A stretch of 64,000 bases of DNA. It comes from an uncultured Phascolarctobacterium sp. GTDB taxonomy: Bacteria; Bacillota; Negativicutes; Acidaminococcales; Acidaminococcaceae. The DNA lies in the NCBI GenBank assembly GCA_949285135.1, contig CASDXO010000011.1, positions 62,001 through 126,000 of the forward strand, in the 5' to 3' direction. The position numbers and the translations under genes were made by a program. Below, one piece after another: positions 41,466 through 50,025 of the stretch (position 1 is its first letter; every line of letters begins with the position of its first letter). Below the pieces are notes generated by a model. That model ran no database searches. It was not told the origin of the DNA and worked only from the letters and a program-made list of their open reading frames with translations.

Positions 41466-41882
41466 ATGCTGGAACGGATACTGGTGCCCATCGACGGCAC
41501 GGAATATTCGTGGCGCGCATTGGAATATGCGGCGGCACTGGCAAAGCTCAGCGGCGGCAGCCTGGTGGTTATGACCGTAGCGCAGAAAGAGCTGTTCAGT
41601 ACTGCTGTGTTCCAGCAGGGAGACTGTCTGGTAGCGCAGATTGGCGATGAAGTACTGGATGCGGCCAGGGCGGTGCTCAGCGGCAGCGGTGTTTCCGCTT
41701 CCTATCTGCTGGAAAAGGGCGGCAATATCGCCGAGCATATCCTGCGAGCTGAAAAAACTGAAAAATGCGATGCAATCGTACTGGGCAGCAGAGGCTTTGG
41801 CATGCTGGAAGGGTTGTTTAAAAACAGTGTCAGCCAGGTTATCGTGGAGAACGCCGATGTGCCGGTTACTATCGTGAAATAA
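41466..41882 (+). CDS. Universal stress protein, third of three, degenerate ATP motif
   Basis: This 138-residue UspA-fold protein has RILVPIDGTEYSWRALEYAA. Its nucleotide motif reads GSRGFGMLEGLFKNSVS, where the last glycine of G-2x-G-9x-G-S is Asn, so ATP binding may be weaker. It starts 4 bases after the preceding usp gene with no separate ribosome-binding site, implying translational coupling and perhaps heterodimer formation. A strong terminator follows, and then the AT-rich restriction-modification insert. Confidence 0.92.
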   Translation: MLERILVPIDGTEYSWRALEYAAALAKLSGGSLVVMTVAQKELFSTAVFQQGDCLVAQIGDEVLDAARAVLSGSGVSASYLLEKGGNIAEHILRAEKTEKCDAIVLGSRGFGMLEGLFKNSVSQVIVENADVPVTIVK

Positions 41883-41903
41883 GCTTAAATTTTACAAAAA
41901 GAA

Positions 41904-41945
41904 GAAAACGAGTGTTTGGTATTATTGCCAAATACTCGTTTTTGT
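41904..41945 (+). terminator. Terminator of the usp pair
   Basis: AAACGAGTGTTTGG pairs with CCAAATACTCGTTT (one G-T) and is followed by TT. Confidence 0.88.
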
Positions 41946-42076
41946 GTTATATATTTAATATGTTATGTAATTATGATAGATTACAGTGATTTAAATTGTT
42001 GTTATATATAATATTGTAATTAATGTAAAATCAATATTTGTTATGATATATAGGATTTTTTATAACAGAGGTGTAA

Positions 42077-42922
42077 ATGATGGCTAAGAATAAACTGGTT
42101 GTACCAGTTGTGAAATGGGTTGGGGGAAAACGGCAACTTTTAGACGAAATTACTCCGCTCCTTCCAAAACGAATTACCACATATTGTGAGCCGTTTTTGG
42201 GTGGAGGGGCTGTACTTTTTTCTGTTCAGCCTTCAAAAGCCATTGTTAATGATTTAAATAAAGATCTAATTGTTGTGTATGAAGTTATACGCGATGATGT
42301 TGAAACGTTAATAGAATCATTGAAGAAACATGAAAATACTTCTGATTATTTTTATTCGATAAGAGACATGGACAGAAATAAAGACAGTTATAAGTTATTG
42401 TCTAAAGTTGATCGTGCTTCAAGATTGCTTTATCTTAATAAAACTTGTTTCAATGGGTTATTTAGAGTTAATTCTTCAGGTGAATTTAATTCTCCATTTG
42501 GACACTATAAGAATCCTAATATTGTAAATGAACCTGTTTTACGGGCTGTAAGTAAATATTTTAATTCTAATAATATAACTTTTTATAGCGGTGATTTTTA
42601 TAAGACTATTGAAAATATCGGTAGAGGTACATTTGTTTATTTAGACCCGCCTTATGACCCGGTTTCTGATACTGCAAATTTTACCGGCTATAATAAAGGT
42701 GGTTTCGATAAAAAAGAGCAGTTACGATTAAAAGAGTATTGTGATGAACTGACAAGGCAGGGTATTAAGTTTTTACTTTCTAACTCAGCAACGGAGTTTA
42801 TAAAATCATTATATAGTGAGTATGATATTCATATTGTACAAGCAAAACGGTCAATAAATTCTAATGGTAGTAAACGTGGTGCAGTAGATGAGGTGCTTAT
42901 AAGAAATTATGGGACAAAATGA
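42077..42922 (+). CDS. DNA adenine methylase, Dam/DpnM (D12) class
   Basis: This 281-residue methyltransferase has motif X/I KWVGGKRQLLDEITPLLP near residue 13, PFLGGGAVLF near residue 38 and the catalytic DPPY in FVYLDPPYDP near residue 192. FTGYNKGGFDKKEQLRL follows, as in Dam-type enzymes. It transfers methyl from SAM to N6 of adenine; the D12 class often targets GATC but the site cannot be read here. GAGGTG precedes two adjacent ATGs. It overlaps the restriction-endonuclease gene by 14 bases. The gene is far more AT-rich than flanking host genes, so it is probably acquired. Confidence 0.93.
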   Translation: MMAKNKLVVPVVKWVGGKRQLLDEITPLLPKRITTYCEPFLGGGAVLFSVQPSKAIVNDLNKDLIVVYEVIRDDVETLIESLKKHENTSDYFYSIRDMDRNKDSYKLLSKVDRASRLLYLNKTCFNGLFRVNSSGEFNSPFGHYKNPNIVNEPVLRAVSKYFNSNNITFYSGDFYKTIENIGRGTFVYLDPPYDPVSDTANFTGYNKGGFDKKEQLRLKEYCDELTRQGIKFLLSNSATEFIKSLYSEYDIHIVQAKRSINSNGSKRGAVDEVLIRNYGTK

Positions 42923-44180
42923 TATTGCATGGGAAAATTTATTTGACAAATATAATATTCTCAATGAAATAAAGAACAATGGTGAATTTATTATATCTGC
43001 TAAGCAGATTAAAGAGTTTAGAGAACCACGGTTAATGACTAAGTTTGATCATAAAATAAATTTACCCCAAATATTCTTTAAAAATAAATTAGCGATTTTG
43101 CCAATAAGTAGAGGAGATTATATTATTTCTTCGTTTAATGCTTACAAAAATTTTGATGTGCAAAATAATGATTTTCAAAGAGTTAATATCCCAAGCCATA
43201 TTCAAAGCCTTATTCCAAAGTTTATTGTAAGTGAAGCAATAGCGTTAAATTGTGCTAATGCCTGTGGCATTTTAAATGATTTTTTAGAAGATGAAGAAAT
43301 TATTCCTACTGTTAATGGAAGAATGGGTTCAGGCAGTTTTGCTTTCAGTATTGATGTATTAGATGGTAGAAAAAATATAAAAGTAAAAAATTCTCAAATA
43401 GAGATTGACGCTGCATACGAGGGGATTAATTATCTTTCATTAATTGAAGCCAAAAAAGACTTATCTGAAGATTTTCTTGTAAGGCAGCTTTATTATCCTT
43501 TTCGTGTATGGAATGACAGAGTTACAAAAAAAGTAAAAAATATTTTTATGATTTTTTCTAATGGTATGTTTTATTTATATCAATATGAATTTGGTGATCC
43601 GTTGAATTATAATTCTCTGTACTTAGTAAAACAAAAAAATTATTTAATTGCTACGGAAATTTATTTGACAGATATTGAAGCTATTTTAAATAATGTTAAT
43701 ATTGTAAAGGAGCCTGATATATCGTTTCCACAAGCTGATTGCATGTCCCGAATTATTAATCTTATTGAGTTATTGAGTGAAAAGTCAATGACAAAGCAAG
43801 ATATAACATCAGAATATGCTTTTGATCAAAGGCAAACTAATTATTATACTGATGCAGGAAGATATCTTGAACTCATAGATAAAAGCCATGATGAAAATGG
43901 GAATGTGCTTTTTGAGTTATCGTCTTATGGACGTTATATCATGGGATTAGAATATAGAGAAAGGCAATTAGCTATTGTTAAGCAGATTTTAAAGCATAAA
44001 GTATTTAATGAGACTTTAAAGTTATATTTAAAAACTTGTGAAATGCCCAGCAAAGAGAAGATTGTTCAGATTATGAAAGAATCTAACTTATACCATGTAG
44101 AAGCTGATAGTACATATTTTCGTAGAGCTTCAACAGTTGGGGGATGGCTCAATTGGATTTTTGACATTATTGATGTATAA
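42909..44180 (+). CDS. Putative type II restriction endonuclease, PD-(D/E)xK fold
   Basis: This 423-residue protein is encoded directly behind, and overlapping, the Dam-type methylase. A nuclease motif is visible: QIEIDAAYEG near residue 162 (Asp), then SLIEAKKDLSEDFLVRQLYYP near residue 175, with the ExK of a PD-(D/E)xK site and a following Q. The N-terminal 140 residues could recognise DNA. The C-terminal 120 residues look like a winged helix followed by a SYGRYIMGLE segment. I do not recognise a characterised family; overlap with a methylase and shared AT-rich composition make restriction endonuclease the best reading. Confidence 0.8.
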   Translation: MGQNDIAWENLFDKYNILNEIKNNGEFIISAKQIKEFREPRLMTKFDHKINLPQIFFKNKLAILPISRGDYIISSFNAYKNFDVQNNDFQRVNIPSHIQSLIPKFIVSEAIALNCANACGILNDFLEDEEIIPTVNGRMGSGSFAFSIDVLDGRKNIKVKNSQIEIDAAYEGINYLSLIEAKKDLSEDFLVRQLYYPFRVWNDRVTKKVKNIFMIFSNGMFYLYQYEFGDPLNYNSLYLVKQKNYLIATEIYLTDIEAILNNVNIVKEPDISFPQADCMSRIINLIELLSEKSMTKQDITSEYAFDQRQTNYYTDAGRYLELIDKSHDENGNVLFELSSYGRYIMGLEYRERQLAIVKQILKHKVFNETLKLYLKTCEMPSKEKIVQIMKESNLYHVEADSTYFRRASTVGGWLNWIFDIIDV

Positions 44181-44208
44181 TATTTGTGCAGAAATGAGGT
44201 GTATTCAT

Positions 44209-44391
44209 ATGACAACAAATAATGATCGCCCAATTATACAATCACATGGCTATAACGGAAGTGAGCCAACACGCATATGTCCGCATTGTGGACAGGAAAA
44301 ACCTTTGAGTGACTTTGGTTATAGACAAATGACTGAAGATGGTCCGATAAGAAATCAATCATGGTGTAAGCAGTGTAGAAGCAAAGCTTAA
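44209..44391 (+). CDS. Small zinc-finger protein behind the restriction-modification pair
   Basis: This 60-residue protein has a RICPHCGQEKPLSDFGYR segment and a C-terminal WCKQCRSKA, which form a four-cysteine zinc site of the kind found in small proteins near restriction or HNH nuclease genes. The start at 44209 has GAGG 9 bases upstream. It begins 28 bases after the endonuclease and ends before a strong terminator, so it belongs to the same mobile unit. It could be a controller or an accessory DNA-binding protein; neither role is proven. Confidence 0.75.
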   Translation: MTTNNDRPIIQSHGYNGSEPTRICPHCGQEKPLSDFGYRQMTEDGPIRNQSWCKQCRSKA

Positions 44392-44414
44392 TGCATGATA
44401 AGTAAAAAGATGTT

Positions 44415-44458
44415 AAAAAAGTATCGCTTATTTTATTAAAAATAAGCGATACTTTTTG
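44415..44458. terminator. Bidirectional terminator closing the restriction-modification unit
   Basis: Long arms (AAAAAGTATCGCTTATTTT and its complement) have T-runs on both strands, between convergent units. Confidence 0.93.
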
Positions 44459-44479
44459 TTTTAGTTGAACATAATGATA

Positions 44480-45154
44480 TTACTTCTTTATCACTGCCGG
44501 TCTTAACCCGTCAAATTCGCTGATGTCGAGCACGCCGCCCTGGGGGATGCTGATAACGTCCCTGTCGCGGGTACCGCCTAAAAGCTTATACAGTACCTGA
44601 TATTTGCCGTCGATGTAGTTTAGTGTACCGCCTAACAGCTCTACCAGCGGCATAATATATTCCTTTACCGGCGTGGTGTCATAGGTATGGGTGTCAATGA
44701 TGTAAAAATCCGTAAAGCCGCGGTAAATCTTGCGCAATGTTTCATCAGCCTGCTGCCGGCCTTTTTCCTGAACCATCTTTCTGTAATCAAGGGCTGAAGC
44801 CTGCATGAAATTCATCCAGCCGTCGGTAAGGAAAATTGCACTCTGTGGACGCTTTACACCGCTGCCGGAAAGCAGCACATCGATGCAGTCCATGGTACGG
44901 GGCAGAGCAAGAGGGGCAGTGGTGGCTTTCAGGCCTACGGTACTTTTGCCACAGCCGGAAACGCAGATGATGATTTCTTCCGTATCAGCGGCTGCTTCGT
45001 CAATATGCTGCTGCAGTACCTGGTGCATGGTTTGGGGAACGCTGTGCAGCTTTTCGCTTAAATAATGCACTTTGCCGTCAAAGCCGGTGGCGGCGATGAC
45101 GTTTTCCAGTTCTTTTTTGAGGGTTACGCAGGAATATATAATGCGTTTGGACAT
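44480..45154 (-). CDS. DUF1638 protein
   Basis: This 224-residue soluble protein has LHSVPQTMHQVLQQHID near residue 36, a glycine-rich CVSGCGKSTVGLKA near residue 64 and ALPRTMDCIDVLL near residue 82. FLTDGWMNFMQ and DFYIIDTHTYDT follow, all typical of DUF1638. In other anaerobes DUF1638 genes are often near corrinoid methyltransferases, but none is here. GGAGG lies 5 bases before the ATG, and a TATAAT at 45171-45176 could drive it. Function unknown. Confidence 0.85.
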   Translation of the reverse strand: MSKRIIYSCVTLKKELENVIAATGFDGKVHYLSEKLHSVPQTMHQVLQQHIDEAAADTEEIIICVSGCGKSTVGLKATTAPLALPRTMDCIDVLLSGSGVKRPQSAIFLTDGWMNFMQASALDYRKMVQEKGRQQADETLRKIYRGFTDFYIIDTHTYDTTPVKEYIMPLVELLGGTLNYIDGKYQVLYKLLGGTRDRDVISIPQGGVLDISEFDGLRPAVIKK

Positions 45155-45239
45155 GATGACCTCCAGGTGAATTATAGGTTTAGAATAGATTTTGTTTTGT
45201 GTTCGTCTTTGTATTTACTGTTATATTTTTTCTTTTGGT

Positions 45240-45430
45240 TACTGCACATGTCTATTCTTTTTCAAAAAAGAATAGACAAAGAAAAACTTTTTTCTTGTGT
45301 CGTGCAGCCTTCGCGGATGATGTGAGCCTACTCATTTCGCGCCCGGTTGAAACCGTGCCGGGCGCTATCGGCAGGCAGAGCAAGATTTTTTCGGCTCACC
45401 CACCGTCTTCGGCAGGAAGTACGCAGATTA
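45240..45430. other. Unexplained two-hairpin element in the intergenic region before the PFOR gene
   Basis: The roughly 700-base gap between the DUF1638 and PFOR genes has no supported gene. Inside it lies a GC-richer island with two strong inverted repeats: TGTCTATTCTTTTT...AAAAAGAATAGACA (45249-45277) and GCGCCCGG...CCGGGCGC (45339-45365). CGGCTCACCCACCG and CTTCGGCAGG follow. The flanks (45155-45239 and 45431-45740) are AT-rich. It looks like an intergenic repeat or a decayed mobile element, not a protein gene. Confidence 0.5.
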
Positions 45431-45751
45431 AAAAACAAGTTAAGATTAGTGCTTTATATTTAGTACATTTTTTAGTTTCCGAGTCCTATCCCCAAATTTA
45501 CCTGAAAGCATACTTTGAAACAGTAAATTTACTTTCTATTATACAATCATTATAATGAATTTAAAGACCTTTTCGTAAAAAAGTAGCCATAATAAAGCAT
45601 TTATTCTGGCTGATTGCACTGCTGACAGTAAAATTTTAAATATGATAAATATACAGCAGTGATTATTTGAACAGACAAAAGAAATTCATTAGCTTTAGTT
45701 TTAAAGATTTGTGAAATTTTTGCTATATATTGTATTCTCTGCCGCTTTTGT

Positions 45752-45781
45752 TTTACAAAGGGGTTATCAATAGTGTATACT
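45752..45781 (+). promoter_or_regulatory. Promoter of the PFOR gene
   Basis: TTTACA and TATACT are spaced by 18 bases, giving a leader of about 70 bases before the start codon. Confidence 0.65.
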
Positions 45782-45855
45782 ATTTAAAGAAGATGCTGAG
45801 GGCACAGCCCTTATTAAATCTTACATATTTTATTATTTGGAAAGAAGGGGATCCA

Positions 45856-48800
45856 ATGGTCAAAATGAAAACGATGGACGGCAATACCGCTGCCGCATAT
45901 GTATCCTATGCCTTTACTGATGTTGCTGCTATCTATCCGATAACTCCGTCTTCACCGATGGCGGAAGTTGTTGACGAATGGGCAGCCCAGGGCAAGAAGA
46001 ATATTTTTGGTCAATCTGTTAAAGTTCTCGAGATGCAGTCTGAAGCAGGTGCTGCAGGTGCTGTACACGGCTCGCTGCAGTCCGGCGCGCTGACTACTAC
46101 CTATACGGCTTCTCAGGGCCTTCTGCTTATGATTCCCAATATGTATAAAATGGCAGGCGAACTTTTGCCGGCAGTATTCCACGTTTCTGCACGTGCGCTG
46201 GCTACCAGCTCCCTGTCCATCTTCGGCGATCATCAGGACGTTATGGCTACCCGCCAGACCGGTTTTGCACTGCTGGCTGAAGGCAGCGTACAGGAAGTTA
46301 TGGATCTGGCTGCTGTAGCTCATCTGTCTGCAGTTAAGGGCCGCGTGCCGTTTGTAAACTTCTTTGACGGTTTCCGTACTTCTCACGAAATCCAGAAAAT
46401 CGAAGTGCTGGATTACGAAGACCTGGGCAAACTGCTGGATATGGACGCAGTGCAGGCTTTCCGCCGCCGCGGTCTGAATCCTGACAACCCGGTTATCCGC
46501 GGTACCGCGCAGAACCCTGACATTTACTTCCAGACCCGCGAAGCAGTTAACGGCTACTATGACGCACTGCCGGAAATCGTGGAAGGCTACATGCAGGAAA
46601 TCAACAAGCTGACCAGCCGCGATTACCATCTGTTTAACTACTACGGCGCGCAGGATGCCGAAGAAATTATTATCACCATGGGTTCCAGCACTGAAACTGT
46701 GCGCACCGTGGTGGAAAAACTCAACGAACAGGGCCGCAAGGTGGGCGTACTGTGCGTTCATCTGTATCGTCCTTTCAGCATGAAACATTTTATGGCTGCT
46801 GTTCCCGCCAGCGTAAAACGCATTGCCGTGCTGGACCGTACCAAAGAACCGGGCGCATTCGGCGAACCGCTGTATCTTGACGTGCGCGCAGCTTTCTACG
46901 CATCTGACCGCAACCCGCTGATTATCGGCGGCCGTTATGGTCTGGGCTCCAAAGACCTGGTTCCGGCAGACATCGTGGCTGTGTTTGACAATCTGGCTGC
47001 TGCCGAACCGAAAAACAATTTCACTATCAGCATTACTGATGACGTTACCGGTACTTCTCTGCCGGCCGGCGGCGATTTTGACGTTACTCCTGCCGGTACC
47101 AAGGCCTGCAAGTTCTGGGGTCTGGGCAGCGACGGTACTGTCGGCGCCAACAAGAGCGCCATCAAGATTATCGGCGACTATACCGATATGTATGCGCAGG
47201 GCTATTTCTCCTACGACAGCAAGAAGAGCGGCGGTGTAACCGTTTCTCACCTGCGTTTCGGTCATACCCCGATTATGGCTCCGTATCTGATTAATGCAGC
47301 TGATTTTGTTGCTGTACATAATCAGTCCTATGTTTATAACTACGATGTTACCGCCGGTCTGAAAAAAGGCGGCACCTTCCTCTTAAACTGCACCTGGACT
47401 GCAGATGAGCTGGAAGCTAACCTGCCCGGACAGATTAAACGCTACATCGCTAAGAACAATATTAAATTCTACATTATCGACGCTGTGAAGATTGCTCAGG
47501 AAATCGGCCTCGGCGGACGCATCAACATGATTATGCAGTCTGCTTTCTTCAAGCTGGCTGACATTATTCCGCTGGCTGACGCAGTTAAGTACCTGAAAGA
47601 AGCTGTGGAACATTCCTACGGCAAGAAGGGTCAGAACATCGTTGATATGAACAACGCTGCTATCGACCAGGGCATCAACGCCATTACCGAAGTTGCTGTT
47701 CCGGCTGCCTGGGCAGAAGCTGAGAATTCTCATCAGGCTGCTGCTACCGGCAACAAGTTCATTGACGACGTACTCGTTCCCATGAACAGACTGGAAGGCG
47801 ACAAGCTGCCTGTCAGCACCTTTGTTGCTGAACACGCTGACGGTACTTTCCCGAGCGGTACTTCTGCCTACGAAAAACGCGGCATCGCCATCAACGTGCC
47901 CGAATGGCAGATTGATACCTGCATCCAGTGCAACCAGTGCGCCTTTGTCTGCCCGCACGCTGCTGTCCGCCCGGTACTGATGACCGAGGAAGAAGCTGCC
48001 AAGGCTCCGGCAAGCCTGCCGTCCAAAGACGCTATCGGCGCCAAAGGCCTGAAATTTGCCATCACCATTTCTCCGCTGGACTGCACCGGCTGCGGCAACT
48101 GCGCTCAGGTATGCCCTGCTCCCAAAGGCAAGGCCCTTGTGATGAAACCGCTGGATACCCAGGTTGCCAAGACTGTCAACTGGGATTATGCAATGAAAGA
48201 GGTTGCACATAAACCCAATCCGATGAGCAAGCTGACCATGAAAGGCATCCAGTTTGAACAGCCGCTGCTCGAGTTCTCCGGCGCATGCGCAGGCTGCGGC
48301 GAAACTCCGTATGCCAAGCTGGTTACTCAGCTGGTAGGCGACCGCATGATGATTGCCAATGCTACCGGCTGTACCTCTATCTGGGGTGCAAGCGCTCCGT
48401 CCATGCCGTATACCAAAAACTGTGCAGGCCACGGCCCCAGCTGGGCTAACTCCCTGTTCGAGGATAACGCTGAATACGGCCTCGGCATGTATCTGGGCGT
48501 AAAACAGTCCCGTGAACGTGTTGCCGACATGGTAAGAGCAATGCCTCTTGACCAGGCTCCGGAAGATCTGCGCAAGGCGCTGACTGACTGGCTGGACAAC
48601 ATGAATGTCAGCGAAGGCACCCGTGAACGTGCGGATGCGCTCACCGCTGCACTGGAAAAATACAAAGACAGCTGCGATAAATGCGCTGCTCTCTATAAAG
48701 AAAAACAGTTCTTCGTTAAACGCAGCCACTGGATTTTCGGCGGCGACGGCTGGGGCTATGACATCGGCTACGGCGGACTTGACCACGTGCTGGCGTCCGG

Positions 48801-49371
48801 CGAGAACGTAAATGTTATGGTCTTTGATACCGAGGTATATTCCAATACCGGCGGCCAGTCCTCCAAATCCACTCCGACTGCGGCCATCGCCAAATTTGCT
48901 GCCAGCGGCAAAAAGACCAAGAAGAAAGACCTCGGCATGATGGCTATGAGTTACGGCTACGTTTATGTAGCGCAGGTAGCTATGGGCGCTGACAAGAACC
49001 AGACCCTGAAAGCTATTGCCGAAGCTGAAGCTTATGACGGCCCGTCCCTCATTATCGCTTATGCTCCGTGCATCAACCACGGCCTCAAGGTAGGCATGGG
49101 CTGCAGCCAGCTGGAAGCAAAACGCGCTGTGGAAGCAGGCTACTGGGCTAACTACCGTTACAATCCGGATCTGAAAGCACAGGGCAAGAATCCGTTCATC
49201 CTCGATTCCAAAGAGCCTACTGCTGACTTCCGCGAATTCCTCATGGGTGAAGTTCGTTACTCCTCCCTGCAGAAGATGTTCCCGGATACTGCCGAAGCAC
49301 TGTTTGAAAAGACTGAGGCTGATGCTAAGGAACGCCTGAATAACTACAAAAAACTGGCAGAACAGCAATAA
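45856..49371 (+). CDS. nifJ: Pyruvate:ferredoxin (flavodoxin) oxidoreductase, single-chain
   Basis: This 1,171-residue homodimeric enzyme oxidises pyruvate with CoA to acetyl-CoA and CO2 and reduces ferredoxin, the central catabolic step in anaerobes. Domain I begins KTMDGNTAAAYVSYAFTDVAAIYPITPSSPMAE. The ferredoxin-like domain carries CIQCNQCAFVCP and CTGCGNCAQVCP near residues 690 and 750. CAGCGETPY follows near residue 815, and the TPP site GDGWGYDIGYGGLDHV...SNTGGQ lies near residues 965-1000. The start at 45856 has GAAGGGG 5 bases upstream; the 42 codons ahead of it are leader. Codon use suggests high expression. It has its own promoter and terminator. Confidence 0.97.
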   Translation: MVKMKTMDGNTAAAYVSYAFTDVAAIYPITPSSPMAEVVDEWAAQGKKNIFGQSVKVLEMQSEAGAAGAVHGSLQSGALTTTYTASQGLLLMIPNMYKMAGELLPAVFHVSARALATSSLSIFGDHQDVMATRQTGFALLAEGSVQEVMDLAAVAHLSAVKGRVPFVNFFDGFRTSHEIQKIEVLDYEDLGKLLDMDAVQAFRRRGLNPDNPVIRGTAQNPDIYFQTREAVNGYYDALPEIVEGYMQEINKLTSRDYHLFNYYGAQDAEEIIITMGSSTETVRTVVEKLNEQGRKVGVLCVHLYRPFSMKHFMAAVPASVKRIAVLDRTKEPGAFGEPLYLDVRAAFYASDRNPLIIGGRYGLGSKDLVPADIVAVFDNLAAAEPKNNFTISITDDVTGTSLPAGGDFDVTPAGTKACKFWGLGSDGTVGANKSAIKIIGDYTDMYAQGYFSYDSKKSGGVTVSHLRFGHTPIMAPYLINAADFVAVHNQSYVYNYDVTAGLKKGGTFLLNCTWTADELEANLPGQIKRYIAKNNIKFYIIDAVKIAQEIGLGGRINMIMQSAFFKLADIIPLADAVKYLKEAVEHSYGKKGQNIVDMNNAAIDQGINAITEVAVPAAWAEAENSHQAAATGNKFIDDVLVPMNRLEGDKLPVSTFVAEHADGTFPSGTSAYEKRGIAINVPEWQIDTCIQCNQCAFVCPHAAVRPVLMTEEEAAKAPASLPSKDAIGAKGLKFAITISPLDCTGCGNCAQVCPAPKGKALVMKPLDTQVAKTVNWDYAMKEVAHKPNPMSKLTMKGIQFEQPLLEFSGACAGCGETPYAKLVTQLVGDRMMIANATGCTSIWGASAPSMPYTKNCAGHGPSWANSLFEDNAEYGLGMYLGVKQSRERVADMVRAMPLDQAPEDLRKALTDWLDNMNVSEGTRERADALTAALEKYKDSCDKCAALYKEKQFFVKRSHWIFGGDGWGYDIGYGGLDHVLASGENVNVMVFDTEVYSNTGGQSSKSTPTAAIAKFAASGKKTKKKDLGMMAMSYGYVYVAQVAMGADKNQTLKAIAEAEAYDGPSLIIAYAPCINHGLKVGMGCSQLEAKRAVEAGYWANYRYNPDLKAQGKNPFILDSKEPTADFREFLMGEVRYSSLQKMFPDTAEALFEKTEADAKERLNNYKKLAEQQ

Positions 49372-49385
49372 TCTGTCTGTAAGCT

Positions 49386-49416
49386 AAAAACCGGCTCCCG
49401 TAAGGGGGCCGGTTTT
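49386..49416 (+). terminator. PFOR terminator
   Basis: AAAACCGGCTCCC pairs with GGGGGCCGGTTTT around GTAA and is followed by ATTT. Confidence 0.9.
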
Positions 49417-49479
49417 ATTTCCATAGTTAATAATATTTTTTCTTATTTAAATCTTTATTTCACAAACTTGTTACCTCTT

Positions 49480-49512
49480 TGACCTACTTTGGTCATAATA
49501 CTTTGGTATTAT
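49480..49512 (+). promoter_or_regulatory. Two adjacent dyads before the thioredoxin-fold gene
   Basis: TGACC-TACTTT-GGTCA (49480-49495) is followed by the perfect dyad ATAATAC-TTTG-GTATTAT (49495-49512). A TTGGTC with TATAGA 17 bases on could form the promoter, so a repressor bound to the dyads would block it. The second dyad resembles operators of ArsR/SmtB-type regulators, but no such gene is nearby. Confidence 0.5.
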
Positions 49513-49565
49513 ATAGACATGGAAGTAAGGACCTCCTTAAATGAAGTAGAAGACAGGTGATACGA

Positions 49566-49805
49566 ATGCATGTCAAAATACTTGGCCCTATGACTAAGCA
49601 GGCGGAAGTACTGCTGCAGAATACTGCGGTTGCGCTCAAGAAGCTTAAACTGAAGGCAACATTTGAAAAGGTTTCCGAATTCCGCAAAGTAGCGGCTTAC
49701 GGAGCTGTTGCTCTGCCGGCGCTGGTTATCGACGAAAAGCTCATCTCGGTAGGCAGCGTGCTGAAGGTAGAGGAAGCAATGGCTTTGATCAGGCAGCTGC
49801 AATAA
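49566..49805 (+). CDS. Small thioredoxin-fold protein lacking active-site cysteines
   Basis: This 79-residue protein has the fold of the redox-active disulfide protein 2/thioredoxin-like family: VKILGPM at strand 1, then a helix, FEKVSEFRKVAAYGAVALPALVID and a C-terminal helix. Where relatives have GxGCxxC after the first strand, this one has GPMTKQ, and it contains no cysteine at all. It cannot act as a disulfide reductase. The start at 49566 has AGGTG 6 bases upstream. It is monocistronic with dyad operator-like sites upstream and a terminator after. A binding or scaffold role is possible. Confidence 0.75.
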   Translation: MHVKILGPMTKQAEVLLQNTAVALKKLKLKATFEKVSEFRKVAAYGAVALPALVIDEKLISVGSVLKVEEAMALIRQLQ

Positions 49806-49840
49806 ACAACATCTTTTCATCATACACCTCTCCTTTTTAG

Positions 49841-49874
49841 TTGCGTCACACGGTCTGTGTGGCGCAATTTTTTT
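49841..49874 (+). terminator. Terminator of the thioredoxin-fold gene
   Basis: TTGCGTCACAC and GTGTGGCGCAA pair around a short loop and are followed by seven T. Confidence 0.85.
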
Positions 49875-49913
49875 GCGTTTTGGCAGGTTTAGCCGCTATA
49901 CTGTTGCCGCAAT

Positions 49914-50015
49914 TTACTGTATAATAAATTTAACATTGATTTAACAATACCGATGTGGTTTTCCTGTATAATAAAATTAACAGGAATTTTACAGAAATTT
50001 AACAAGCATTTTACA
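49914..50015 (+). promoter_or_regulatory. Pho-box repeats and duplicated -10 elements before the phosphate cotransporter
   Basis: Six TTWACA hexamers occur in 11-base register: two at 49930-49946 and four at 49977-50015 (TTAACA, TTTACA, TTAACA, TTTACA, each separated by 5 bases). This is the TTHACA-N5 layout of Firmicute PhoP boxes. A CTGTATAATAAA element is present twice (near 49917 and 49965), each time leading into a TTAACA. The last hexamer abuts the ribosome-binding site. Control by phosphate starvation through PhoP is strongly suggested. Confidence 0.85.
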
Positions 50016-50025
50016 GGAGGAGAAA

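Noticed and set aside
45199-45555. A 118-codon plus-strand frame in the gap before the PFOR gene
   Set aside because: It runs through two large inverted repeats, has low-complexity composition and no ribosome-binding site; described instead as an intergenic element.
47383-49368. A 661-codon open frame on the minus strand opposite the PFOR gene, and a 455-codon one at 45952-47319
   Set aside because: They are mirror frames of a highly expressed GC-rich gene. They lack ribosome-binding sites, and the plus strand has all PFOR motifs.
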